Position numbers and translations under genes: made by a program
DNA from: Tipula vernalis
Taxonomy: Eukaryota > Arthropoda > Insecta > Diptera > Tipulidae
NCBI GenBank assembly: GCA_958295665.1
Contig: OY282558.1
Span: 136,050,326 to 136,114,325 of the forward strand
Direction: 5' to 3'
Length of the DNA stretch: 64,000 nucleotides
In this document: positions 35,316 to 46,641 of the stretch, one piece after another
Layout: each line of letters opens with the position of its first letter
Numbering within the stretch: position 1 is the first letter of the stretch
Notes under the pieces: generated by a model
The model's input: the letters and a program-made list of their open reading frames with translations, nothing else
Databases searched by the model: none
What the model was told of the DNA's origin: nothing

Positions 35316-36239
35316 ATGGGCGAGAAATGTTCAATTTGTAATAAAAAAGAAGTTGAGCCTAAGTCTTCTATGCATAAGCAAAATTGGCTGAATTGTAATG
35401 GCTGTTTGAAGTGGTTCCATTCGGAATGTGTCGATGTCAAAACGGATGTGGAATTTGAACATCTTAAATCAAAAGCTAAATGGTTTTGTCCACGTTGCAT
35501 TGCGGACAGTAACCTCACTAGAGTTCTGGCTGGCTTGATCAAAGCTAAAGATGCTGAGGTTAAGAAGGATAAACTATGGAATAAGGATGATATTGAGGAT
35601 TGGGTATCAAAGCAATTGAATGCGATGTGGCGGAAAATTACTAGTTACTGTGATAATGCCATAGCTGATGTGAAGGCGAGTTTGTCATCTGAAACATCGA
35701 AATTGGTGGAAAGGATTGTTTTTCTTGAGAAGCAATTTGAGCTTTATAAAAGGCGGGATGAGTGGAAAAATCAAAGGGTGTTAATGCTTTACGGTATTCC
35801 AGATACGGTCAACATTTATAATCACCTATTTTTGACAAATATTGCTGTTGAGATGGGTGTACATAACTTTAATGCTGATGATATTAAGGATGTTTTTAGG
35901 ATACATAGAAAGAATGGTGGAGGTACGTCAGTTATAAAGGTTAGCTTCTTCAAGCAGTTGAAGAGGAATCATTTTATGGCTACTTATCTTAAGTACTTAA
36001 AGGATAAACCATTATGGATAACATGTATTGATGACAAATTTCCAAAATCGAGGATATACATCAATGAATATCTGTCTAAGGAAGCCAAGGACATTCTAGT
36101 TAAAGCGAAGTTGATGAAAACAGCGGGAATGGTATCAAATGTGGTTATAAGAAGAGGTATGGTAGCTATTATTGCGGTAGCTAATGATAGACCGAAAATT
36201 GTGCGATGTGTAGAAGAATTGGCTCAATTTAAAAAATAA
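35316..36239 (+). CDS. LINE ORF1 protein with PHD finger
   Basis: An intact 307-codon frame from ATG 35316 to TAA 36239. Residues 5-61 form a C4HC3 zinc-binding PHD-type finger: Cys5, Cys8, Cys27, Cys30, His35, Cys38, Cys58, Cys61, with Trp two residues before Cys58. Residues about 75-150 are charged and probably coiled coil (KDAEVKKDKLW, SETSKLVERIVFLEKQ). Residues about 155-305 resemble the C-terminal domain shared by CR1-type ORF1 proteins and baculovirus FP25K-like proteins (PKSRIYINEYLSKEAKDIL is the clearest match). Such proteins bind the element's RNA to form the transposition particle. The PHD call is direct from the Cys/His pattern; the FP-like match is from memory of the family. Confidence 0.85.
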   Translation: MGEKCSICNKKEVEPKSSMHKQNWLNCNGCLKWFHSECVDVKTDVEFEHLKSKAKWFCPRCIADSNLTRVLAGLIKAKDAEVKKDKLWNKDDIEDWVSKQLNAMWRKITSYCDNAIADVKASLSSETSKLVERIVFLEKQFELYKRRDEWKNQRVLMLYGIPDTVNIYNHLFLTNIAVEMGVHNFNADDIKDVFRIHRKNGGGTSVIKVSFFKQLKRNHFMATYLKYLKDKPLWITCIDDKFPKSRIYINEYLSKEAKDILVKAKLMKTAGMVSNVVIRRGMVAIIAVANDRPKIVRCVEELAQFKK

Positions 36240-36423
36240 TGGTTTAGATGGTTGATTCAGTTGATTCAGTTCATTCAGTTGAACATTTAACATTTAGACA
36301 TTTAGTTATTGGTTAATACATATCTTGTATAGTATGTGCATGATTAGTTTATATATTTTGTTCTTATAGCCTTATCTTTGAGTACATTTCGTAGTATCCT
36401 GGCTTGTCATTGTGGTTGTGATT

Positions 36424-38462
36424 ATGAGCTTTTTTAATAGTTTACCTAGCATTTCCCCGTTAGCGATAAATTGCTTGAAAGTATCTCATATTAATGCGCG
36501 TAGTGTTTCGTAGTGTTCGGATTGGACTGAATTGAGTAGATTTGATACAATTGATGGGAAGTTTGAGTTTTTATATGATAAAATCTCGACATGGCTGCAT
36601 CAGTATGCTCCCTTTAAAATGATTAGGAATAAACTCAAGCCTATCCCATGGTTCAGATATGCTATTAAAAATAAAAAACAACTTGTTGATATGGCAAAAA
36701 ATGTATGGAAACCATCTCGTTGTGAGGAAGACAAACGAACCTACAAATGTTATGAAAAAGAACTTAATAAGATGGTGAGATCGGCTAAGAGAAAGTTTTT
36801 GCGTGATAAGTTGGATCCCAAGCATGGCACTAAATTATTGTGGAGAAATTTGGACAAATATGGATTTAAAACCAAGGATTCAGCTGAGGTTGTTTCTAAA
36901 TTTTCTCCTTATGAGCTTAATGATGAGTTTGTTAAAGTGCCAATAATGAATCTGGTGCAGCATTCGGAGACTGGGACCTCTTTTAATAACTCTAATTGCT
37001 TCAATTTTAATATTATGTCTGATGACGATGTTCTTAAAGCAATAGGCTCTCTAACGTCTAATGCAATGGGTGCTGACAATTTGCCGCTAAGATTTTTAAA
37101 AATTATAGCTCCTGTGATTGTACCTCATTTAACGTATTTGTTTAATAGTATTGTGGAACATAAATATTATCCTAAAGTGTGGAAAGTTAGTAGAGTTATT
37201 GGGCTACCTAAAGTTAAGGAGCCTGCATTAGTGTCCGATGTGAGACCTATTGCTCAACTCTCAGTTCTTTCAAAAGTGTTCGAAAGAATTATTTCCGACC
37301 ACACCAGCAGTCAGGGTTTAGGGAAAGACATAGTACTGCAACGGTGTTAGTGCATTTGATGGAATTTGTTAGGAGCTGCTTGGACAGGAGCAATTATGTC
37401 CTGCTATGTCTACTTGATTTCAGTAAAGCTTTTAACTGTATATCATTCGTTAAATTTTGTTATTTAACTGATCGTTTTCAATTTGTTGAAGTTAATGGAG
37501 TTAAATCTAGTTATTTGCCTCTGCCTACTGGTGTCCCCCAGGGATCTATTATGGGGCCCTTAATATTTGCAATGTATATAAACGATATTGGAAGTTATAT
37601 TCGACACTCTCACTATCATTTGTTTGCGGATGATCTCCAAATTTTTAGTGAAATTGAGATTGATAATTGTGATAGAATGGTAGCTACTAATGAAGTAATT
37701 GCATATATGAACAGGGATATTAATAATATTATTGGGTGGTCGGCGGAGAATCAATTGTTATTAAATTCGAAAAAGTCCCAGGTGATTATGTTTTCCCAGA
37801 AGCGTAATCCTTTTACTTATGACGTGAACTTAACTTGTGTTAGAGTTGGTAATGACAATATACCTTTTAGTGAATCAGTAAGGAATTTGGATGTGACCTT
37901 GGATAAACACTTGGATTGGAATGTGCATGTGAATTCTATTATGCAGAAAATGTTCAATGGGCTGCGAATGCTTTGGCGTAACTCTGCATTTACTCCAATC
38001 AAGGTCAGGATGCTGTTAGCTAGATCTTTACTTCTTAGTAATCTGTTTTATTGTGATGTGGTGTTTTCCGAATTGAGTTTTTGCTTATTTACCAAAATTA
38101 AAAGAGTGTATAATTCATGCCTAAGATACATTTTTGGATTGAAACGCAGGGATCGATTGACACCTTACTATAATAAGAATTTTGGATGCGCTTTGGAGAA
38201 TTATTTTGATCTTAGAATTCTAGTTTTAATGTACAAAATTATTATAACTCGTCAACCTCAATATCTATATCATAAGCTTGTATTTGCTCAGTCATTACGG
38301 ACACAAAACATAATATTGCCAAACACTCGCACCAATTATATGAAAGGGTCATTTATAAGGAGAGGTGCTAGGCAATGGAATACTATTCCAACACATATTA
38401 AATGTTTGACACGTTTGGACACGTTTAGGGTGGAATGCGTGAATTATCTTAATAATCTATAG
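36424..38462 (+). pseudogene. LINE ORF2: endonuclease deleted, RT frameshifted
   Basis: ATG 36424 opens 29 codons ending CLKVSHINARSVS, the usual first strand of an APE-type endonuclease. A TAG at 36511 follows, and in the same frame the sequence jumps to CSDWTELSRFD, which belongs to the linker just before RT. About 200 residues of endonuclease are gone. RT begins at about 36980, with NAMGADNLPLRFLK (37060-37101) and FERIISDH (37279-37302). A frameshift and small deletion follow near 37305-37320. RT continues with DFSKAF (37419-37436), a gap of roughly 20 residues, GVPQGSIMGPLIF (about 37530) and the catalytic FADD (37623-37634). The C-terminal domain is open to TAG at 38462. The RT catalytic residues remain, but the protein is split and lacks its nickase. 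Confidence 0.85.
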
Positions 38463-39091
38463 CTGTATGTAATTATTGGTTTACAGTTACTTATAATTAG
38501 TTGTAAATCTGAAGACTTAGTTTTATTTTTTTATTTTTATCTCTTCATATTTTTTTATAATTTTTCTACCTTTACTGATCTGTGGTACAAACTAATGTAG
38601 ATTAAGTGGATTTGTTGCTATTTATACAGCGTAATTACAGTGTAATTATGTAAAATGACCTAGTTGTCAGGTTGTAATAAAAACGGAATAAAATAAATAA
38701 ATAAATAAAATATATTAAAAATAATGGCATTCAAAAACATATTCGACTTGTTAATCAGACAAAATGAAGAGGCCAATCTATAAGAGGCCAATTTATAAAT
38801 ATATCTACCAAAAAAAAGTAGAAATATCAAAATAATCCCCGTACTTTAACCCGAGGTCAGTACCTTGAATGAAAAATTTCCTTGAGCTTTCTCTGCGGTA
38901 GTTTGGTTTCGTACTGACAAGCTCGCACAACCAAAATGTTCGGTCTACTCATCAGGTAGCTAAGGCCAAACTACAAAAATACAATTCCAACTTCATACAT
39001 TACGTATGAGGCAAGAACGCATTGACTTAGCGAATTATACAATTCAAAAAATCAAAAACTCATGGAAAACTCAACATATTTTGTCTATAAA

Positions 39092-40239
39092 AAACTTTCT
39101 CTTGCTATTAAGCATTTCGGAAATTATAAGAGCTACTAGTCCAGATGCAAATGTAAAAAAACTTTGTAAATTAGGCAGAAATGTAAATTATATGTAAAAA
39201 ACTAATAAACAAACAATAATATGTAATAGCCAACAAAATTAAAACACAATATTAAAAAAAAAATATCAACAGAGCAATTAAAAGCTTTATTAAAGCATAA
39301 TTTAGGCTTTTTGATATTATAGTTAGCTTTTAGTTTTCTACATTAAATTTTTTATTTACATATCATATTAACAAATTCTACACGTCAACTAGTGGAATTT
39401 TGCGTGTGCGTTTACGTTAGAGAAATACAGTTTACTTTACGTAAAATTACCTTAATGGCCTTTTATGACCAAGTTTCAATAAGAAAAAACGAAACAGAAA
39501 AAAGATTTTTTGTTTCCTCTCCCTCTTCTGTGGTGGAGATTTTCACAAACAGAAATAGTAAAGATCACCCCAATAATTATTTAAAGCTTCTTTGCAATAT
39601 TCATACTTAATTTTAAATATTTCAAGTTGTTATCAGAGCTTTTCGATGTCGTTGATTTTAAGAAGTGGGATTTAGAATAGCGCCTATTAACGTAGAAAAG
39701 CGAGTAATCGAGTAATTTTACAATTTTTAGCTAAAAGCATTTATTTTGGGCAAAACCCTAAATGGTGTAGCCTGATGAGATAGCTAAGAATAATGTTTAC
39801 ATAAACCTCTCACTTAGATCGAAACTGAAACTAGAAACTCATAATAAATTCACCTTCACTGTTAAAATTATTATCTGGCTCTATTATCCGAAATAATTTA
39901 ATGTTTTACTTTTTTTTTCGGGACGCTTTTGCATTAATTTGTAGTACGCTTACGGCAACATTTATTAAATGTAACAAATTGTATTTACCCTTCGTCTCAT
40001 AGTATTGCAAATATGCAAGAGAAGACAAATTGTTATCTAAAAAAAAAAATACATTTCTTATGATCATTTAGGCTATTCATATATACTCCTGAATGCTTAT
40101 TACATGCCATACAATTAGATTATTTGTAAACGTTAAAAAATTGCGCCAATTTTATTAGTTATAAGTAGACGAAGTACTAGAAGACACAACCGTGCTTATT
40201 CTTTCCTAACAAATTTATTGTTTTTGTGTATTTTTGGTG
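39092..40239. other. AT-rich stretch, no gene recognised
   Basis: Frames of 63 and 72 codons (39006-39197, 39392-39610) show no family features. A motif pair CCTGATGAG (39771-39779) and TCGAAACT (39819-39826) recurs from the inverted-repeat element at 30.8 kb (see findings). Confidence 0.4.
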
Positions 40240-40735
40240 AGTATATTATTATAAAAAAAATTGAGGTGTGGCCAACACACGACTTTCTTTTACGAACAGA
40301 GAATTTTGAGAAATTTTATTGTTTTTTATAATTTTTAAATTTTTATTTTTTTTTATTTTATTTGTTTTTAATTTTTAGAAACATTTTATTTTGAGTAGTT
40401 TTTTGTAAACCTTGTATTTCTTAAGATATTTGCAAAATACATTTTCTCGACCAAAGGAGTGGTCACTTCCGGTTAGCCGATTTGAAGTAAAATTCACTGG
40501 GACCTCCCAATTTATCAAAAAAAGCTTAAATCTGAAGTTTCAGTTCGATTGGTTAAACCATCTGGGCTGTAGAGAAGACACAAACTGACAGACTGACAGG
40601 CAGACAGACACCATTTCGAAACCCACTTTTTCGAACTCAGGGGACCTCAAAACAGATAAATCTCTAAAAATATCATGGTCCCAAATTTTCAAGATTACTA
40701 TACTTTATTTTACTAGAGTAGAAATAAGTAAAACC
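40240..40735. repeat. Dispersed repeat family, copy A
   Basis: It shares with copies B and C the ordered phrases ACTTCCGGTTAGCCGATTTG, GGGACCTCCCAATTTATCAA, TTTCAGTTCGATTGGTTAAA, GGGCTGTAGAG, a short CAGACTGA tract, CACCATTTCGAAACCCACTT, GGACCTCAAAACAGA and TACTTTATTTTACTAGAGTA. Its left-end phrase (GGTGTGGCCAACACACGACT) is inverted relative to B and C, so the left end is rearranged. No coding function was recognised; the minus-strand frame through it in B and C is repeat-driven. Confidence 0.8.
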
Positions 40736-41584
40736 AACAAAATCATTTTATTAGAAAAAAATATTAAAAAACGTCGCTTTCTAAGGTTTAACTTGAAACT
40801 TTTGGTAGAAAACCACGTCACCCTTTCACTCACCTAATACATATTTAAGTATGTAATGTTTATTTGTTTTAACTTTTGGCGTGACAAGTGAAAACGTCTT
40901 ACAAATCAGTACCTTGTTTTTAGGAAGTGAGCGACTCGAAATTTAGCTTTTGGTCGCAGACAATTAAGATGGCAGGGAAAGCCGCACCGCGAACCTATCT
41001 AAGAGAACGCCTCATATGATCAGACAATTTTGGTGTCAATTTTTATTTACCTAAAGAAACGGACATGACGGTTAATTTACTTTGAATTAAAATAATTAAT
41101 TTCTACATACATTTAAATTCAAATTATAACAAAACACTTGTTACTACAAAATTTACCCTTACTACAAAATTCAAACTATACGAAGAAAATTCTTATGAAA
41201 AGATAGTACAGTACATATAATTTTTCACATTGAAACTGGTCCGCAAGTCAGACACTTGCATTCAATCTTAATGTGCAGGGTCTCAAAGTTCACGCAGGCA
41301 ACAGAGTCAGTTATACAGCGACGAGGCTACCTTGCACTAAGCAAAACTTCTTTGCGTGACGGCGAAGGTTCTATTCTCACTTGCAATTTCTAGTGCCCTA
41401 CAAGAATAAATAACCACACCTCGCGGTGTGACCAAGCAAGTGGAAGTAACGTCATCAGAGCGTTACAGCCGCGCATTTGGTGATATATATCTCGCTGAAG
41501 ATTCCTTGGCCACTGACGAGATACAGTTTATTTAAGAATTTGAAACAAAGAATGTGGACTCGCGCCATGGTGGCACCGACATAC
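40736..41584. other. Unassigned stretch with a GC-richer patch
   Basis: The part at about 41265-41580 is markedly richer in G+C and CpG than anything nearby. It contains CAGGGTCTCAAAG (41276) and TAGTGCCCTAC (about 41392), which could be remnants of hAT-like ends, but I found no matching target duplication. No frame was recognised. Confidence 0.35.
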
Positions 41585-41999
41585 TCCTTTAATCGTTCGT
41601 AAAAGAAAGTGTGTTAGCCGCACCTCTATTTTCTTTTGTTTTTTTTGGAACCAGTTTGAATTTAATAGATTTTATGTAAACCTTGTACTTTTTAAAATAT
41701 TTGCAAAATAAATTTTCTGGACCAAGGGAGTGGCCACTTCCGGTGAGCCGATTTGGAGTAGAATGGGACCTCGCCATTTATCAAAAAAGTTTAAATCTGA
41801 AATTTCAGTTCGATTAGATAACCATATGGGCTGTAGAGAGGACACAGATTGACATACTGACAGACTGACATAGAGACACACCATTTCGAAACCCACTTTC
41901 TCGGACTCAGTGGACCTCAAAACAGACAAATATCTAAAAATCTCAAGGTCCAAAATTTTCATGATTACTTTATTTTACTTACGTTAGAGAAAGTAATAC
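41585..41999. repeat. Dispersed repeat family, copy B
   Basis: It has the same order of phrases as copy A, starting with TTCGTAAAAGAAAGTGTGTT and ending GTTAGAGAAAGTAATACAAA. Its CAGACTGA tract is only two to three units. A short internal deletion removes part of the TTCACTGGGACC phrase. The 96-codon minus-strand frame at 41672-41962 is the reading of this repeat and not a gene. Confidence 0.8.
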
Positions 42000-42054
42000 A
42001 AAATATGTAATAAATTTCAAAGAAGTTTGCGTAATAAGTGCCTCAAAATTCCCT

Positions 42055-42725
42055 GTTCGTAGGAGAAAGTGTGTTGACCACAACTCAATTTTTTTTTTAA
42101 ATTTTTTATTTTTTATTTTTATTTGTTTTTAATTTTTGGAAACATTTTGGATTAACTAGTTTTTTGTAAACCTTATACTTTTTAAGATATTTGCAAATTA
42201 AATTTTCTGGACCAAGGGAGTCGCCACTTCCGGTTAGCCGATTTGGAGTGAAATTCACTGGGACCTCCCAATTTATCAAAAATGCTTAAATCTGAAGTTT
42301 CAGTTCGATTGGTTAAACCATCTGGGCTGTAGAGCGGACACAGACAGACTGACAGACTGACAGACTGACAGACTGACAGACTGACAGACTGACAGACTGA
42401 CAGACTGACAGACTGACAGACTGACAGACTGACAGACTGACAGACTGACAGACTGACAGACTGACAGACTGACAGACTGACAGACTGACAGACTGACAGA
42501 CTGACAGACTGACAGACTGACAGACTGACAGACTGACAGACTGACAGACTGACAAACTGACAGACTGACAGACTGACAGATTGACAGACAGACAGACAGA
42601 CACCATTTCGAAACCCACTTTTTCCGACTCAGGGGACCTCAGAACAAATAAATCTCTAAAAATCTCAAGGTCCAAAATTTGCATGATTACTATACTTTAT
42701 TTTACTAGAGTAAAAGAAAGTAATA
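42055..42725. repeat. Dispersed repeat family, copy C, with expanded 8-mer array
   Basis: It matches copies A and B throughout, but its internal CAGACTGA tract has grown to about 260 bp. It begins TTCGTAGGAGAAAGTGTGTT and ends near TAAAAGAAAGTAATATA. Copies B and C lie head to tail about 55 bp apart. Confidence 0.85.
42341..42602. repeat. (CAGACTGA)~30 tandem array
   Basis: About thirty nearly perfect 8-bp units, with one visible variant (CAAACTGA near 42552) and a short (CAGA)n end. Because 3 x 8 bp is a multiple of three, the minus strand reads as an open frame of repeating SVCQSVSL. That is a by-product and not evidence of a protein. Confidence 0.98.
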
Positions 42726-42956
42726 TATAAATTAAACAATTAATGCTCGAATATGTGATAAATAAAGTGTATTTTGAGGTTTATTTCATTATATTGCAAA
42801 TATGCAAGTTCATGTATGTAATGTAAATAATACATATTATGCATAGATGCAATATATTACAAATATGCCATATCATGCAATACTATAGAATACAAATGCC
42901 GTAATTTGTTAAAATATCAAAACCCAACCATTTTCAGAAAACCTATCAAATTAAAC

Positions 42957-44617
42957 ATGGCTAGGAATCGTCCGCTTACTGAAGCCAAAATTTTGGTAAT
43001 AATAGATACATGGAGCGATAGTGAGGATGACTTCCAAACCGATGATCAGGATATTTCAAATATGCCAATTTATTTTGTGGATGAGATACCGAATCCTGAA
43101 CCAGTACTTCAACGAGATTACAAAGAGTTATCGAGGCATATTGTTTGGTTATGTCAAAATTTTCAATTCCAGACAAAAACGTTGAATTTTTGGGTGATTC
43201 CAACTTAACACCAGAACAGCGAAGTTTAAAAACACCTTATAATTGTTTCAAATACCTCTTCGATGAAAAATTAATAGGGCATATAGTCAGTTGATGTCAG
43301 TAGTTAACATCCCTGATTATAGACGTTATTGGCATCCTATCGCGGGTAATAAACTTGTTCAAGATACGATGTCTGTAAATTTTTTTGGAAAAATCAAATC
43401 GGCCTTACATTTCAATAATAATGAAAACATGCCAACAAACACGAATGAAGGAAGGGATCGACTATTTAAAATTCGTCCGTTAATTGATGCTCTAACATTA
43501 AATTTCCAGAAAATCCCACCTGAAGAATGTTTGTCGGAAGATGAGTAGTTGTGTTCAACAAAAGCCAAAAGCTACTTCAAACAATACATTCGCAGCAAGC
43601 CTCATAAATGGAGGTATAAACGGTATGTATTATCGGGTATTTCAGGATATACATATGGTATATTTTTGAAATATACACTGGGCCAGAAAATAGCGCTACT
43701 AATAGATTTATCAGTGAGCCTGATTTAGGAGCGAGCGAAAATACAGTGGTTCGTCTGTTACGGCCTGTGCCAAAGCTCGAAAATTACAGAGTATATTTTG
43801 ATAATTTTTATTCATCCGTTCCGTTAGCAGTTGAATTATCAAAAATGGGATTTCTGTGCCTCGGAATCATTCGTAGAAATAGAATTTCGAATTGCAAGTT
43901 ACCGAGCGATACTCAGTCTAAAAAAAACGCCCAGAGGTTCATCAACGGAGTTTGTTTGCATGGTCGACGACGTGACATTGGCGACCGTATCTTGGAAAGA
44001 TAAAAAGCAAGTCAACTTAATTTCGAACTTTGTTGGTCGGGCGCCCATGCAAAGTTCGACAAGATATTCCAAAAAAGATGGAAATATTACTATAGAGTGT
44101 CCCCAAATTATTAAGGAGTATAATTCGTACATGGAAGGGATGGATTTGTTCGACAGTATGATCGGAAGGTACAAAATTAAACTACGCTCGAAAAAATGGT
44201 ACCTACGAATTTTTTATCATCTGCTCGATATGGCGACGGTTAATTCTTGTCTACTTTATAAGCGGGTCTTGAAAAATTCTAACGAATCAAATTAATCTGA
44301 ATTGTCTCTGGCTGAGTATATTTTGATAATAACCGAAATACTAGATATGCAAAACTGGTAAAGAATCGAAGCAAGCGGGACGCCCTTCCGGAATTAATCA
44401 ATTCTTAGAGCTCAGACGAAAGAAGGCTACAAGTAGCCCGATCCCTCCGAAAGAAATTCGAATTGATGAATTCAGTCACTGGCCTGTATGGAGAGATAAT
44501 AGACTTCAGTGTAAGTTTCCTAATTGTAAGGGTTATACCCACGTCAAATTTGGAAAATGTGATACGGCACTTTATTTTAACCAAGACCGCAATTGCTTCC
44601 GGCAATTTCACAAATGA
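42957..44617 (+). pseudogene. piggyBac-type transposase, broken
   Basis: The N-terminus (ATG 42957) has an acidic stretch (SDSEDDFQTDDQD). A frameshift near 43160 is followed by CFKYLFDEKLIG. The next frame has NFFGKIKSALHFNN and RDRLFKIRPLID (43378-43490), the core of the DDE_Tnp_1_7 domain. The first catalytic Asp region reads SEDE then a TAG (about 43536-43548), then YIRSKPHKWRYK in another frame. The second Asp is in VYFDNFYSS (about 43792-43820). A frameshift near 43925 leads to EGMDLFDSMIGRY (about 44132-44170) with the third Asp. The C-terminal Cys-rich domain (CKFPNCKGYTH, then KC, then NCFRQFHK) ends at TGA 44617. All three Asp positions survive but at least four breaks inactivate it. 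TTAA-flanked inverted ends were not found. The intact protein would excise and insert at TTAA. Confidence 0.85.
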
Positions 44618-45362
44618 GTTTTCATATTCTCATATTTAGAATATAGTTTATAAATAGGTGATATTTAATTTTATTTATTTTTGTTATTATTATTTTAAAT
44701 CATCAGAAATGTGATATAAAAAAAAGTATGTATTTTTGTGATTTTATTAGTCTTTTATACATGAGATAAGAAAACTCACGTTTTCTCTAAAACGGAAAAT
44801 AGAAAATTGAATTTTCTTTGAGATTTTATTATTTCAGTTGAATTGGCTCACCACAGTAATTTTTTTTTATTGATAAAAAATTCATGAGATTAAGGGTTAA
44901 ACCTTGCTGAATTCGTTCCTTAAATTTATCAAACAACCGATTATTTATTTGGAAAATTAGATTTTGCTGTTTCCTACCCAAACTCTCAAATTTCAAATTT
45001 TTAAAAGTTTTAATTTCTTTTCTCACGTTGAAGGTTCATTTATAAAATTTCTTCTAAGTTTCAAAATTTCTGATTCAAATTAGTAAAATTTCCCTAAGTT
45101 TACAAATATCTCAATTCCTTATACTCCTCAGTTCAATTTTTTATTCTTAATTTCCTTTACTTAGTCGAATGCTGATTTTTACTGAAACTGCGAAAGGAGA
45201 GACAATTTTGTGTTTTACCAGGGAGACTTATTCGTTGTTCAGTGAATATTGACACCACTGGTACATTTTGTTCATCGCCATTTGATAACCTCATATCATG
45301 CGTGCCAATTAATAACCAACAAATTTTTAAGAACTTTTTATTATCTTTTAGTTTAGTTGTGT
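44618..45362. other. AT-rich stretch, no gene
   Basis: It consists of AAATTT-rich sequence downstream of the piggyBac relic. Frames of 65 and 63 codons here show no family features. Confidence 0.4.
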
Positions 45363-45380
45363 CTAAATACCAGGGCTGTG

Positions 45381-45488
45381 GAGTCGGAGCTGGAGCCGGA
45401 GTCGGAGCCGTGGAGCTTATTTCGTATTTTTAAAGGAGCCGGAGTCGGAGCCGGAGCCATGTGAAATTGACCGACTCCGGCTCCGGAT
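45381..45488. repeat. GGAGCC/GGAGTC minisatellite, left subterminal
   Basis: Degenerate hexamers GGAGYC and GGAGCT follow the left end of the hAT-like element. After an AT gap there is an inverted stretch (CGACTCCGGCTCCGG near 45471-45485), giving fold-back potential at this end. Confidence 0.85.
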
Positions 45489-46641
45489 TTCTGTTTGTTT
45501 TTATTCCTATTTTCATGTTCTTCTACTAAGCTAAATTATTTATATATGCACGTTAGTGCAGTTTAGATTGAAATTCTAAATCAGATTAGCCGAAGTTAGG
45601 GTTTCCTCTCGATAAATCTTCTTCTTTTTTAAACTCTCGAAATATCGAGAAATGTAATTTTAAATTTTCGTGCAGAAGTTTGGGTCGAGAATTTCGATGA
45701 AATCGTAATTTTTTCCAATTTTATATTAAGCAAGCAAATCTAATTAAATATTTTGGCTAGCATTGGTTTTAGCTGTCTCTGTCAAAGTGGCGCCATTTAT
45801 TTCTTGGTGTGGAAATATAAATAACTAAAAATCGCTGTTTATTTAATTAAAAACAAATTAAATCTTCCTTTTCCAAAATTTGCCACCGTCGCCTGTCAAG
45901 TGAGACAGCTAAAACCAATCCGTGCCAATATTTTATAATCACATTTCACGGAAAATTACTGGTGTTAAACCAAACCAAAATATGAAAAAAAAATCAGGAA
46001 GAATTAATAGAGACTTATGGAATCTGAAAAATTTCAAACATGTTGCGAACTTTGCAATCGGTGATAAATCAATAGAAACTTTGACTGATTTCGTACGAAA
46101 TTTAAATGTGTCGTCGGATTATTGACTTTAAGAAAGATATCCTTCGAATTGTGGCTTCTCTAAAATGCACCGTTTAATAGCTTTTCCGATATATAGCGTA
46201 ATATTGTAAAGAATAGGCTAATATAGTATCGCTGCTTAGTCCCTGAGTGGCACCCCACCCTGAGTGGAATATTCGATAAATTTTATTTGCTTCGGTAGCT
46301 CTGACTCTGTACAGAATATTCCTTTGGCGACATTCATCCATTCAAACTATATATTCCAACTCCGTAGTCTTATCTAAGCCATCTTATCATCAACTTTTGT
46401 TTATTTAGGTATTCGTTACGCCAAAATGTAAGCAAGCACTTCTACAAATTATATAGAAAAAAAATTGTAGAAGTTGTAGCAGGTATGTCTTGATAAAATT
46501 ATCAATATAAGTATTTTTCAATATAAAAAAATACCACAGTCACTCCCTGCTTGCCAAACGGCAATAATTTTTGAGTACATAAATAACTGTTTCACGGAAA
46601 TGATAATTTGGTTCAAGCATAGAAAGATATATATTTGGTAT

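Larger units (their letters stand above)
35080..38706 (+). mobile_element. CR1/jockey-type LINE, nearly full length, endonuclease deleted
   Basis: The order is a 5' leader (35080-35315), intact ORF1, a 180-bp spacer, ORF2 with RT, a 3' untranslated region of about 240 bp, and a tail of AAAT-type repeats (about 38688-38710). It is flanked by AAAATAT at 35073-35079 and 38707-38713, a probable 7-bp target duplication, although the A-rich tail blurs the exact right edge. The microsatellite-like tail and the PHD-bearing ORF1 favour the CR1 group. ORF1 is unbroken, so this is one of the youngest insertions in the window. Confidence 0.85.
35038..39091 (+). mobile_element. Second copy of the inverted-repeat element, split by a LINE
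   Basis: The left end at 35042-35079 repeats the end sequence of the 467-bp element (TTCAATAAGATTCTTTCGGC then TTTTTATAGACAAAATAT). The interior resumes at 38714 with ATTAAAAATAATGGCATTC, matching the start of the other copy's frame, and continues to an inverted end at about 39072-39091 (ATATTTTGTCTATAAAAAAC). The inside frame is broken by frameshifts and stops, though QTTKIQF and ERIDLANY are still readable. Without the LINE the element would be about 0.43 kb. Confidence 0.75.

Noticed and set aside
41276..41402. A possible short hAT-like MITE between CAGGGTCTC and GTGCCCTAC
   Set aside because: The ends match over only a few bases and no 8-bp target duplication is present.
42313..42684. 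A 123-codon minus-strand frame with repeated SVCQSVSL
   Set aside because: It is the reading of the 8-bp tandem array; copies with fewer units give shorter versions and there is no conserved protein feature.
43359..44174. Minus-strand frames of 69-91 codons across the piggyBac relic
   Set aside because: They are antisense shadows of the plus-strand transposase sequence.
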